DNA from: a virus
Virus record (IMG/VR): IMGVR_UViG_3300026518_000031
Location: 1-36,259 of that record
DNA: 36,259 bases
Direction: 5' to 3' (one strand)
Both the position numbers and the translations under genes were made by a program. This document shows positions 16,712 to 22,770 of the stretch, piece by piece. The notes under the pieces are model-generated. The model saw only the letters and a program-made list of their open reading frames with translations, was not told the DNA's origin and made no database searches. The number at the start of each line of letters is the position of its first letter. The first letter of the stretch is position 1.

Positions 16712-17176
16712 TCAGGGATAGTGCCAACCATAAGACCTATCAGTAATAAATACATCAAGAATCTCGCGGCTGTTAGAATAGCGCCGCTCACCGTATTTAT
16801 TCACTATCTGCAACATTCCTTTGGTGGGTATCGCCACCACCCCGGAACGCCCACCGTAGGAGTCCATCATCCAACTAAATTTCGTTGCATCCTCAAAATA
16901 CGCAGCGTTGAAAGAACCAGGGAGAAACAGGCCATTTTTCAGCACCGCGCCACTCATCTCTATCCTCTTTCCATCAACATCCACGATAACATCTGCTGCA
17001 GCGGCGATTTCAGATTTTGGAATTACCACCTCTCCCCAATCCTCATTCAGCGTCCCTTTTATTCCGTGTTTTCGCATAAAAGCCTCGGGGGTTTCGCTTG
17101 CGTTCCATCCGGCGAAAAGAATTGATACTTTCCGTTTGCTGCGCCCCCTCCCGGCACCACCGCTTCCCTTAGCCAT
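16712..17176 (-). CDS. Hypothetical protein upstream of the terminase genes
   Basis: The protein has 154 residues. A Gly/Arg/Lys-rich start (MAKGSGGAGRGRSKRK) precedes a mixed region with FMRKHGIKGTLNEDWGEVVIPK, VIVDVDGKRIEMSG and an aromatic end (FITDRSYGWHYP). Codons are clearly more AT-ending than in the neighbouring terminase and ParB-like genes. GAAAGGAGACAACG precedes the ATG, which overlaps the previous stop. I recognise no family. Confidence 0.65.
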   Translation of the reverse strand: MAKGSGGAGRGRSKRKVSILFAGWNASETPEAFMRKHGIKGTLNEDWGEVVIPKSEIAAAADVIVDVDGKRIEMSGAVLKNGLFLPGSFNAAYFEDATKFSWMMDSYGGRSGVVAIPTKGMLQIVNKYGERRYSNSREILDVFITDRSYGWHYP

Positions 17177-18251
17177 CGTTGTCTCCTTTCTGCGACATTA
17201 CTTCGCCGACATACAGCCAGCCGCGCTCTACGCACCGCCGCTCTACGGCACTTCCGCCACCGTACACCAGAAACAGCGGCTCGCCGCCTGCATGTTCGGC
17301 TGCCATCGCGTGCTCTTTGTCAAGAGCGTCCAGCATTGACGAATTGCCGCGGGAAGCATACGCTTTCCAGCCCCGCGGCACACCCAAAAGAGCGTCGCGG
17401 TAATGGCGCGGGTTCACATTTAAGTCAACCCACACCAGCAAGCCGCGCTCTTGCCACCACCGCGCCAGCCACCGCTTGCGGTAGATATTCCAAAGGCACA
17501 CAGCGCGCGGCATCTCGGCGTAACACGAAAAATTTGGCTCTACAACAGCGACAGGCTGCGCCGAGAAAATGCCTCCTGGCTCTCGCCACAGCCGCTCAAA
17601 ACGGTAATCATCGGTATAAAACGCAATAGTAGCCGCTTTCATGCGCCGCGCCTGTGCGCCCCAGATCAAGAACGGCGCTTCAAATTCCGTCGCCTGCATG
17701 TCTGGTCGCAGGTCTGGTATGCCAAATTCATTGCTGGACGGGTACACAATATCACTGGCCCTCTCTACCACGCTATCATCAGCATCAAGAAGCGCACTAA
17801 AATCATCCTCATCAGCGTCAGTACTCGCCAGCAACTCGTCAATCGCTTTGAGGTCTGTTTTGAGCACATCCCGAAGCGCCTCATCAATTCCCCCATCCAT
17901 CAGGGTTTCAGCGTCCCAATTTGCCAGCGCGTCCCAGTCCCACCCGCCGGTCGCGCCCGCGTGCAGCAGCAGCACCAGGCGCTCACGCTCAGCCTCGGTC
18001 AGCGGGCGGCTTGATTGCAAAGCCCAAACATCAAAATCATAACCAAAAGCGGCGCTCAACACAGAAAGCCGCTGATGACCATTATACACTTCCCCATTCG
18101 GCCCAACTGCAATGGTCTCCGCCTGCCCAAGTTCTCGCCAGCCCTCTATCAACTTTTCGGCCGCGCGTTTGCTCATCTTCCGCGGGTTGCGCTCCCACGG
18201 CTCCAAGTCGCGCAGTCGGACGCGTATAGGTTTCCAGGTAATTGCGCTCAT
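17169..18251 (-). CDS. ParB/Srx-fold domain protein with C-terminal DUF4417-like domain
   Basis: The protein has 360 residues from MSAITWKPIRVRL. The N-terminal domain has RVRLRDLEPWERNPRK, a helix, then VGPNGEVYNGHQRLSVL, the ParB/sulfiredoxin core with the GHQR nucleotide-binding signature. The C-terminal half contains NFSCYAEMPRAVCLWNIYRKRWLARWWQE and LLVWVDLNV, matching DUF4417-type phage proteins. ParB-fold proteins upstream of terminases are common in phages; some are nucleases or accompany DNA methylation. The -10 element ends only seven bases before the start codon, so the mRNA may be leaderless. Confidence 0.8.
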   Translation of the reverse strand: MSAITWKPIRVRLRDLEPWERNPRKMSKRAAEKLIEGWRELGQAETIAVGPNGEVYNGHQRLSVLSAAFGYDFDVWALQSSRPLTEAERERLVLLLHAGATGGWDWDALANWDAETLMDGGIDEALRDVLKTDLKAIDELLASTDADEDDFSALLDADDSVVERASDIVYPSSNEFGIPDLRPDMQATEFEAPFLIWGAQARRMKAATIAFYTDDYRFERLWREPGGIFSAQPVAVVEPNFSCYAEMPRAVCLWNIYRKRWLARWWQERGLLVWVDLNVNPRHYRDALLGVPRGWKAYASRGNSSMLDALDKEHAMAAEHAGGEPLFLVYGGGSAVERRCVERGWLYVGEVMSQKGDNDG

Positions 18252-18256
18252 ACTCC

Positions 18257-18286
18257 CATTATAGCACATCCGTTCTTGATTTTCAC
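18257..18286 (-). promoter_or_regulatory. Leftward late promoter (extended -10)
   Basis: On the minus strand the -35 is GTGAAA (18286-18281), with a 17-base spacer, then TGC preceding TATAAT (18263-18258), an extended -10. Six bases later comes the ATG of the ParB-like gene, so the predicted start point is the A of that ATG. The 22-base box at 18257-18278 recurs at 34042-34063 with 20 identities, which supports a real phage promoter class for the late genes. Confidence 0.75.
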
Positions 18287-18319
18287 CCCCGCGGCGCGCT
18301 CCGGCGGGGTATTTTTTAT
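18287..18319 (+). terminator. Rightward terminator-like hairpin
   Basis: CCCCGC (18287-18292) pairs with GCGGGG (18304-18309), followed by TATTTTTTAT. It would stop rightward readthrough entering the divergent promoter region, and it abuts the -35 of the leftward late promoter. Confidence 0.5.
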
Positions 18320-18380
18320 GAATTTCGCATCAAAAAACCCAAACTGGGGGAAATTGGTCGGGGAATTTGGCGGAAAATCC

Positions 18381-18409
18381 TTGACAAATCGGGGGTCTTA
18401 CTGTACAAT
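18381..18409 (+). promoter_or_regulatory. Rightward sigma70 promoter
   Basis: TTGACA (18381-18386), a 17-base spacer and TACAAT (18404-18409) form a near-consensus promoter for the two small rightward genes. Two copies of a GGGGAA(A/T)TTGG repeat lie upstream at 18347-18357 and 18360-18370. Confidence 0.85.
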
Positions 18410-18420
18410 TTAGACAGTAA
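18398..18420. promoter_or_regulatory. Operator-like inverted repeat over the -10
   Basis: TTACTGT (18398-18404) and ACAGTAA (18414-18420) are perfect 7-base inverted arms around a 9-base centre, overlapping the -10 and the start point. It has the look of a repressor operator. It resembles a LexA-type CTGT-N-ACAG site, but with 9 rather than 8 bases between the CTGT and ACAG cores. The repressor is not identified. Confidence 0.6.
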
Positions 18421-18449
18421 AGCAAGCGAAACCCCTAAAGGAGGCAGAA

Positions 18450-18641
18450 ATGACTACTATCCGCTTCAACGACACGAAAACAGCTCAGTCGTTTGCTCGC
18501 TTTGCCCGCCGCTTCCGCTACGCTTCGCGTCGCGCCAATGATGTCACCGTCTCCGCCCTCCCCCACGAGGCCGAGCGCCTCGTGAAGCGGTGGGCGCTGC
18601 GGCGTGGGGCGCTCCCAACCTTCGTGATTGTTGATTTCTAG
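18450..18641 (+). CDS. Small basic protein, first gene of the short rightward unit
   Basis: The protein has 63 residues (MTTIRFNDTKTAQSFARFARRFR). A strong AAAGGAGGCAG lies before the ATG. It is rich in Arg and Ala, with a predicted helix (TAQSFARFARRFRYASRRA) and a short beta end (LPTFVIVDF). It is the first gene after the operator-controlled promoter at 18381. A regulatory or host-takeover role would fit, but I recognise no family. Confidence 0.7.
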   Translation: MTTIRFNDTKTAQSFARFARRFRYASRRANDVTVSALPHEAERLVKRWALRRGALPTFVIVDF

Positions 18642-18650
18642 AACCGCAAA

Positions 18651-18712
18651 TTCCCCGCCCTGCCGGGGAACCCACAGCCGCCGGGCAGGGACAACGGCGG
18701 TGAGAGGAGAGG
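18651..18712 (+). promoter_or_regulatory. Intercistronic RNA with alternative hairpin and pseudoknot pairings
   Basis: TTCCCCG (18651-18657) can pair with CGGGGAA (18664-18670). Alternatively CCCTGCC (18658-18664) pairs with GGCAGGG (18684-18690) while CCGCC (18678-18682) pairs with GGCGG (18696-18700), which crosses the first stem and makes an H-type pseudoknot. The ribosome site GAGAGGAGAGG follows at once. The first hairpin and the pseudoknot exclude each other. Confidence 0.4.
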
Positions 18713-18717
18713 AAAAA

Positions 18718-18969
18718 GTGACAACAGCAACTATTTTTATCAAGGACATCGCATGGCTCAGTGATGAGCCGTGCGTGGGTGTCAGGTTTGACACCCAGAG
18801 CCTGCCTACCGGCGTGTGGGTCGCCGCGTTCATCACGCGCGAGACCGAAGCGGTAGACAAACCTTATTTCAAAATGCCCCGCGACGAGAGAATGTTTCGC
18901 GAGGCAATCACGTACGCCCGCGCCGTTGTGCGCGGGGAGTACATGGACGAGCCAGACGGCTTGCTATGA
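18718..18969 (+). CDS. Small hypothetical protein, second gene of the short rightward unit
   Basis: The protein has 83 residues from GTG at 18718, chosen for the GAGAGGAGAGG site upstream; longer readings lack one. It starts MTTATIFIKDIAWLSDEP and has a beta-rich core (GVRFDTQSLPTGVWVAAFITRE) and a helix (DERMFREAITYARAVVRGEYMD). No family is recognised. A strong terminator follows at 19004. Confidence 0.7.
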   Translation: MTTATIFIKDIAWLSDEPCVGVRFDTQSLPTGVWVAAFITRETEAVDKPYFKMPRDERMFREAITYARAVVRGEYMDEPDGLL

Positions 18970-19003
18970 GCCACCCAACACAGCGTGCAGCTTATGCCCT
19001 CCC

Positions 19004-19030
19004 GCCCCGCCCGCACGGGCGGGGCTTTTT
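19004..19030 (+). terminator. Rho-independent terminator of the short rightward unit
   Basis: GCCCCGCCCG (19004-19013) pairs perfectly with CGGGCGGGGC (19016-19025) over a two-base turn, which opens to a tetraloop if the closing pair frays, followed by TTTTT and GCTTTT. It lies 35 bases after the second rightward gene. Confidence 0.85.
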
Positions 19031-19043
19031 GCTTTTAAATGCA

Positions 19044-19072
19044 GCCGCGGCGGGTATCGCTCCCGCCGCGGC
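19044..19072. other. 11-bp perfect stem-loop between converging units
   Basis: GCCGCGGCGGG (19044-19054) pairs with CCCGCCGCGGC (19062-19072) over a 7-base loop. It lies between the end of the leftward early operon (19097) and the rightward terminator. No good T-tract follows on either strand, so it may stall transcription or protect 3' ends. Confidence 0.5.
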
Positions 19073-19096
19073 GTTTCCCCCACCAAAAGGAGGCAG

Positions 19097-19429
19097 TTAC
19101 ATTGTACCACGTGCTTTTAGCGCGCGTTCAAGCCAAGCCATAGCCTCGCCGCCGCGAATGTGCTTTCCAGCCACGCGCAGCACGCGCCAACCACGGATAG
19201 CGGCCTCATTGTATTTCTCCATGTCGGCCAGGAAGCCCGCGCCGCGGTTGTGCCGCCCTTGCACCCACACGCCCCCCTCAACCTCCACGGCCAGCATATG
19301 GTCAGGCCAAGCGAAATCAAACCGCCACCGGCGCGACGGGTGGAAACGGTACTCGCGCACCATCCCATCGGCCAACCCCAGCGCGGTGGCCTGCAACGCG
19401 AACAGGTCTTCCAGCCCGCTTTTGCTCAT
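19097..19429 (-). CDS. PD-(D/E)xK endonuclease (VSR/DUF559-like)
   Basis: The protein has 110 residues. The core reads EYRFHPSRRWRFDFAWPDHMLAVEVEGGVWVQGRHNRGAGFLADMEKYNEAAIRGWRVL in outline: an Asp in RFDFAWP, a Glu in VEVEGG and a helix with a conserved Lys-Tyr-N. This is the layout of small VSR/DUF559-like phage nucleases, which may nick or resolve DNA during replication and packaging. The start overlaps the previous stop (ATGA). It is the last gene of the early leftward operon. Confidence 0.78.
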   Translation of the reverse strand: MSKSGLEDLFALQATALGLADGMVREYRFHPSRRWRFDFAWPDHMLAVEVEGGVWVQGRHNRGAGFLADMEKYNEAAIRGWRVLRVAGKHIRGGEAMAWLERALKARGTM

Positions 19430-19890
19430 CCCGCCGCCTCCACAACCTCAGCAGCCCAGCGCCAGCCAACCCCATGCGCGGGCCACATCACCACGCGCCC
19501 GCTCTCGTCAGCCAGCGCCAACCGGTCGCCGTCGTCAACCACCGTCACCGTCAGCACGCCCAGATGAGCGCGCTTCGCGGAGCGCAGCCGCGTGCCTGGC
19601 ACCAGCGCGCGCTCGGCCAGCATCGCCGCCACCTCACGGGTAGAAAATTCCACGCCGGGCCGGAATCCGCCCTCTTCCAGCGGCAGGGCGTCGGAAACAA
19701 GAACAAAATCATGCTCGCCGCCCTGCTGCACCATCCGCCTCTTGCGCGAGTACAGCCGCGCGCTCGCCCGCACATGCTCTTGCGCGCACTCCGCCGAGCA
19801 GTACCGGCGGCGGCTATCATGGGTCACGAACACCCGCCCGCACACCGGGCAGGTCTTCATCATCCGCCTCTTGCACCGCGCCGCCATCAT
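19426..19890 (-). CDS. Zinc-finger protein, unknown function
   Basis: The protein has up to 154 residues. CPVCGRVFVTHDSRRRYCSAECAQEH forms a four-Cys finger of the FCS/MYM-like pattern (CxxC...CxxxC), followed by a basic helix (ASARLYSRKRRM). The C-terminal half (EFSTREVAAMLAERALVPGTRL, VLTVTVVDDGDRLALADESGRVVMWPA) is a separate domain. The first ATG overlaps the MazG stop with GGGGAGG upstream; an internal ATG at MMKTCPVCG is a possible alternative. Both ends use ATGA overlaps. Confidence 0.7.
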   Translation of the reverse strand: MMAARCKRRMMKTCPVCGRVFVTHDSRRRYCSAECAQEHVRASARLYSRKRRMVQQGGEHDFVLVSDALPLEEGGFRPGVEFSTREVAAMLAERALVPGTRLRSAKRAHLGVLTVTVVDDGDRLALADESGRVVMWPAHGVGWRWAAEVVEAAG

Positions 19891-20309
19891 GCACCTCGCC
19901 TCCCCCGCGCCACATCCGCGCGGGCTTTCGCAAGCGCCCCCTCCATCAGGTCATGGCGCTCGCCCACGGCATCCCCCGCGCCCTCGGCAAGGCACGCCAG
20001 TACGACCATAACATCGTCAGCCTCGGCCAGCGCGGCGCGCAGGTTGTCATCGGTCGGCGCGGCCGCGCTGTAGCCATGCGGGAAACCGGCGTCAAAATAC
20101 CGCCGCGCAGCCTTACCCAGCACATCGGCAGCCTCCCGCACCTCAGCGGGCAGCGCCGCGCCGAAGGCCGCTACAACCTCGGTGGTTTCCTCCGCCAGTT
20201 TGAGGGCTTGGCGCACCGCAAACTCGGCGCCGGTGTAGCCGGCGCGGTATCCGCGGGCTGCCACAAAGCCCACAATGGCCTCCTGGTAGTGTTTCGTGGT
20301 TTCGCTCAT
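19887..20309 (-). CDS. MazG-like nucleotide pyrophosphohydrolase
   Basis: The protein has 140 residues from MSETTKHYQEAIVGFV; AGGAGGAAA precedes this ATG. The all-alpha NTP-PPase signature is visible: ALKLAEETTEVVAAF (EExxE) and, about 60 residues later, ALAEADDVMVVLACLAE (ExxD). Such enzymes hydrolyse (d)NTPs or alarmones and are frequent in phage replication modules, where they may shape nucleotide pools or blunt starvation and defence signals. It overlaps genes on both sides. Confidence 0.82.
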   Translation of the reverse strand: MSETTKHYQEAIVGFVAARGYRAGYTGAEFAVRQALKLAEETTEVVAAFGAALPAEVREAADVLGKAARRYFDAGFPHGYSAAAPTDDNLRAALAEADDVMVVLACLAEGAGDAVGERHDLMEGALAKARADVARGRRGA

Positions 20310-20995
20310 TTTCCTCCTCCGCAAATCATGGATTTCGCGGCGCGGCGCTCATCACCACGCACCAAAACGATGAAATACGAGTGCGTCTTGCGGGCATGCT
20401 GCTGGTTAGCCATGTTGGGCGACCACAACACGTTGCGCCGCGCGAGGATAAACAGGTCTTTGACGTAATAGCCGATTTCCTGCGCCATCGCAATCACCGC
20501 GGCGTGGGTCATGTAGTTTATCCCGCCGCTCACGGTGTCTTGGCACTTGAACGCAACTACACCGCCCGGCCGGAGCACGCGCCAAAACTCAACCAGCGCG
20601 CCGCGATAGAACGCCCAAAGCGCAGGCACATTGAGATAACAGGAAAACCTCTCGCGGATAATCCCAGGCCGAGCTGACGGTGCAACCACGAAAGGCGGGT
20701 CAAACATAATGCTGCCCACGTTGCCGCTTTCCAGCGGTAAGGCCCGCGCATCGGCCTGTATCACGCCGGGCGCTTGCGGGGCAATGTCCATTTTCAGCCG
20801 CGGCTCTGGTAGCCCTTCCCAAAACCGGCCGGTGCTGTATGTTGGGTCAAGGTCAAACGGCTGACCGTCATTGTGCAGCAACATAATCCATCTGATGATT
20901 TCGCGCTCGTCAAACGATAGCGAGCGCACCTTCTCACCCCAGCGCGGCGGCTGGACTGCTGGGGCGACATCAAAGAGGACTTGCTGGGCGCTCAT
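20306..20995 (-). CDS. SAM-dependent DNA methyltransferase-like protein (DPPF)
   Basis: The protein has 229 residues. After VIQADARALPLESGNVGSIMFDPPFVV (the DPPF catalytic motif of amino-methyltransferases) comes FWRVLRPGGVVAFKCQDTVSGG, a methyltransferase core strand and helix, and ARKTHSYFIVLVR at the end. A clear FxGxG SAM loop is not obvious in the usual place, so the order may be permuted or the enzyme specialised. It ends Cys-Gly-Gly-Gly-Lys with the stop overlapping the MazG start. GAGGAGAC precedes the ATG. Confidence 0.75.
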   Translation of the reverse strand: MSAQQVLFDVAPAVQPPRWGEKVRSLSFDEREIIRWIMLLHNDGQPFDLDPTYSTGRFWEGLPEPRLKMDIAPQAPGVIQADARALPLESGNVGSIMFDPPFVVAPSARPGIIRERFSCYLNVPALWAFYRGALVEFWRVLRPGGVVAFKCQDTVSGGINYMTHAAVIAMAQEIGYYVKDLFILARRNVLWSPNMANQQHARKTHSYFIVLVRGDERRAAKSMICGGGK

Positions 20996-21201
20996 CGGGC
21001 CGTCTCCTCGTCAAGATACCGTTCTGCCCACGCCACCACCTCGGCGAGGGTGGTCGCAAGAAATGCCTCGCTGGCGCCCATGTGGTCTACCAGCCGAATA
21101 CCCCATTCGCCGCGTCTGTTGTGGGTCAGCGTAAACGCAGCGCCACGGGCCGCCAGTTCCAGCGGGGTTTGTGGTTGGGGGTTATTGCGCTTCTTGCTCA
21201 T
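20992..21201 (-). CDS. Small hypothetical protein
   Basis: The protein has 69 residues (MSKKRNNPQPQTPLELAARG). It has a beta hairpin (FTLTHNRRGEWGIRLVDH) and a helix (EAFLATTLAEVVAWAERYLDEE). GGAGGTGGAAG precedes the ATG, and both ends overlap neighbours, which supports translation. No family is recognised. Confidence 0.65.
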   Translation of the reverse strand: MSKKRNNPQPQTPLELAARGAAFTLTHNRRGEWGIRLVDHMGASEAFLATTLAEVVAWAERYLDEETAR

Positions 21202-21436
21202 CTTCCACCTCCACGGTCATGGGCGGGCTGGCGAGGGCCTGGCGCATGTCATTGAGGATGCGCAACACCTCTTCTGCATCCTCGCCAGCCACGGGCACAG
21301 GGTATTTGCTCCACTTGGTAGGCTTTCCGTCGGTGTAATACACCTCGTGAATGCCCACCGTCACCTCACCCGTCGGCCACACGTGCCGGATGAGGCGGTA
21401 GTTCCAGTGGTGTTTGGGGGCTTTATCGCTCGTCAT
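21182..21436 (-). CDS. Conserved small phage protein (GIHEVYY motif)
   Basis: The protein has 84 residues: HWNYRLIRHVWPTGEVTVGIHEVYYTDGKPTKWS in outline, then VAGEDAEEVLRILNDMRQALASPPM. Proteins with this WNYR...GIHEVYY...W pattern and a C-terminal helix recur in phages and bacteria without known function. It overlaps the gene before it by 14 bases and the gene after it by 20, with only a weak ribosome site, so coupled translation is likely. Confidence 0.68.
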   Translation of the reverse strand: MTSDKAPKHHWNYRLIRHVWPTGEVTVGIHEVYYTDGKPTKWSKYPVPVAGEDAEEVLRILNDMRQALASPPMTVEVEDEQEAQ

Positions 21437-21647
21437 AATCTACCGCCTGCACCTCGGCAAAATTGAGATGCGCCGCAAATGCAGTGTAGGCCACGCGCTC
21501 GGCGTCCATCGTCACGCGCCCAGCGCGCCGCCCCTCCCGCGCCGCCACAAGGTCGCGGTACAACGCAGCCGCACGCGGGCACGGCTGCAAAATGCCGTCC
21601 ACGATGCGGCAGCCACACGGAAAAGTGATTGCAATAGCCACGGTCAC
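21423..21647 (-). CDS. Small CGC-motif protein
   Basis: The protein has 74 residues with a GTG start at 21647 that overlaps the methyltransferase stop (GTGA); AGGAGGTGCAATC lies upstream. The opening ITFPCGCRIVDGILQPCPRAA resembles LPCGCVVSGGVAVYECEEA in the gene at 22498, giving a Cys-Gly-Cys plus Cys pattern that may bind a metal. The rest is helical and basic. The two genes flank the methyltransferase and may be paralogues. Confidence 0.65.
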   Translation of the reverse strand: MTVAIAITFPCGCRIVDGILQPCPRAAALYRDLVAAREGRRAGRVTMDAERVAYTAFAAHLNFAEVQAVDYDER

Positions 21648-22501
21648 GATTGCACCTCCTCAAATGGCAGTTGCGCCGCTGTTGCTTCGCTCCCGCCTTG
21701 GGGTTGCAAGAGGAGCGGCTGGCGGGCGGCGTCTTCAATGCGCTTCTTGGCGATGTTGAAGTAGTGCTCGTCTATTTCAATGCCGATGAAATTGCGGCCT
21801 GTTTGCATACACGCCACGCCAGTTGTGCCGCTGCCCATGAACGGGTCAATTACAGTATCTCCTGGGTTAGTGTAGGTGAGCACAAAATATCGCATTAGGG
21901 CAACTGGTTTGCGCGTGGGGTGAGAATACTTATACCTTTCTCCGCTCTCGTGTTTGCCGAAAGTGACCAAATCCACAGGGTGCTTTTTCCCATCAGCAGC
22001 CAATGTGGTCGTAGGGGCAATGGGTATATCGTAATGCTCAGCACTATGCCCAACCCCTTTACTAATGATGTGCTCTATTCCCTTCGGGCTTCGCTGTAAC
22101 GACGCTGGTGTGCGAGACACACGAATAGGATTAAATGTGAAATTGCCAGTCGGAGAGAACACAAGCACTCGCTCCGTGGTGCGGAATGGGTATTTCTTCA
22201 AGTTCAGGAAATTTGCACCGTTTATTTTGTTCCAGCACCACTCAAACCTAAATTCTTTTTCGTTTGAAACAATCAGTCGCGCAGAGAATGGAGGAACGGC
22301 GGTAATAATCATTACGCCATTTTTGTCAAGCACTAAGTGGAATGCGTCCCACATTGCTTCCAGATCTGGGCGAACATCCCAGTCTGGCGCAATCATCCCA
22401 TACGGCGGGTCGGTAATCACCGCATCAACGCGCACACCCTCGGCGATAAGGCGAGGCAAGATTTCCATGCTGTCGCCGTGGTAAAGACGGTATTCGCTCA
22501 T
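21644..22501 (-). CDS. DNA (N4/N6) methyltransferase, beta class
   Basis: The protein has 285 residues. The catalytic motif ITDPPYGM is at about residue 31; the target region lies in the middle (LNLKKYPFRTTERVLVFSP); the SAM-binding motif DPFMGSGTTGVACMQTGRNFIGIEID is at about residue 220. Catalytic motif before SAM motif is the beta-class order. Such orphan phage enzymes modify DNA against host restriction. GGAGGAGGC precedes the ATG, which overlaps the previous stop. Confidence 0.88.
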   Translation of the reverse strand: MSEYRLYHGDSMEILPRLIAEGVRVDAVITDPPYGMIAPDWDVRPDLEAMWDAFHLVLDKNGVMIITAVPPFSARLIVSNEKEFRFEWCWNKINGANFLNLKKYPFRTTERVLVFSPTGNFTFNPIRVSRTPASLQRSPKGIEHIISKGVGHSAEHYDIPIAPTTTLAADGKKHPVDLVTFGKHESGERYKYSHPTRKPVALMRYFVLTYTNPGDTVIDPFMGSGTTGVACMQTGRNFIGIEIDEHYFNIAKKRIEDAARQPLLLQPQGGSEATAAQLPFEEVQS

Positions 22502-22746
22502 ACAGCCTCCTCCGAAACAAGATTAGCATAACCTTGCATCAGATGCTCGCGGTACATCTGCCGCGCCACCCTCACGGCAATCGCACGCCCGCGCACGTCC
22601 CGACGCGGGCCTTCCGCAAGCGCAGTGAAGTACCTCGCTTCCGACTGTGCGACGAGACGCCTTATCTGACACGCCTCCTCGCATTCGTACACGGCCACGC
22701 CGCCGGAAACGACACAGCCGCAGGGTAAGGTGGTTTGGTCTGTCAT
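22498..22746 (-). CDS. Small CGC-motif protein
   Basis: The protein has 82 residues. It starts MTDQTTLPCGCVVSGGVAVYECEEACQ and then has an Arg-rich helical part (RDVRGRAIAVRVARQMYREHLM). The cysteines suggest a small metal site. It is similar in its opening to the gene at 21423. It lies between the helicase and a methyltransferase and overlaps the latter (ATGA). Function unknown. Confidence 0.65.
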   Translation of the reverse strand: MTDQTTLPCGCVVSGGVAVYECEEACQIRRLVAQSEARYFTALAEGPRRDVRGRAIAVRVARQMYREHLMQGYANLVSEEAV

Positions 22747-22770
22747 TGGTACGCCTCCTGTTGGTTGGGG

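Noticed and set aside
17169-18251. ParB-like gene as evidence of a plasmid-prophage partition system
   Set aside because: No ParA partner or parS-like site is next to it, and its C-terminal DUF4417-like region and position before terminase fit a packaging-linked protein better.
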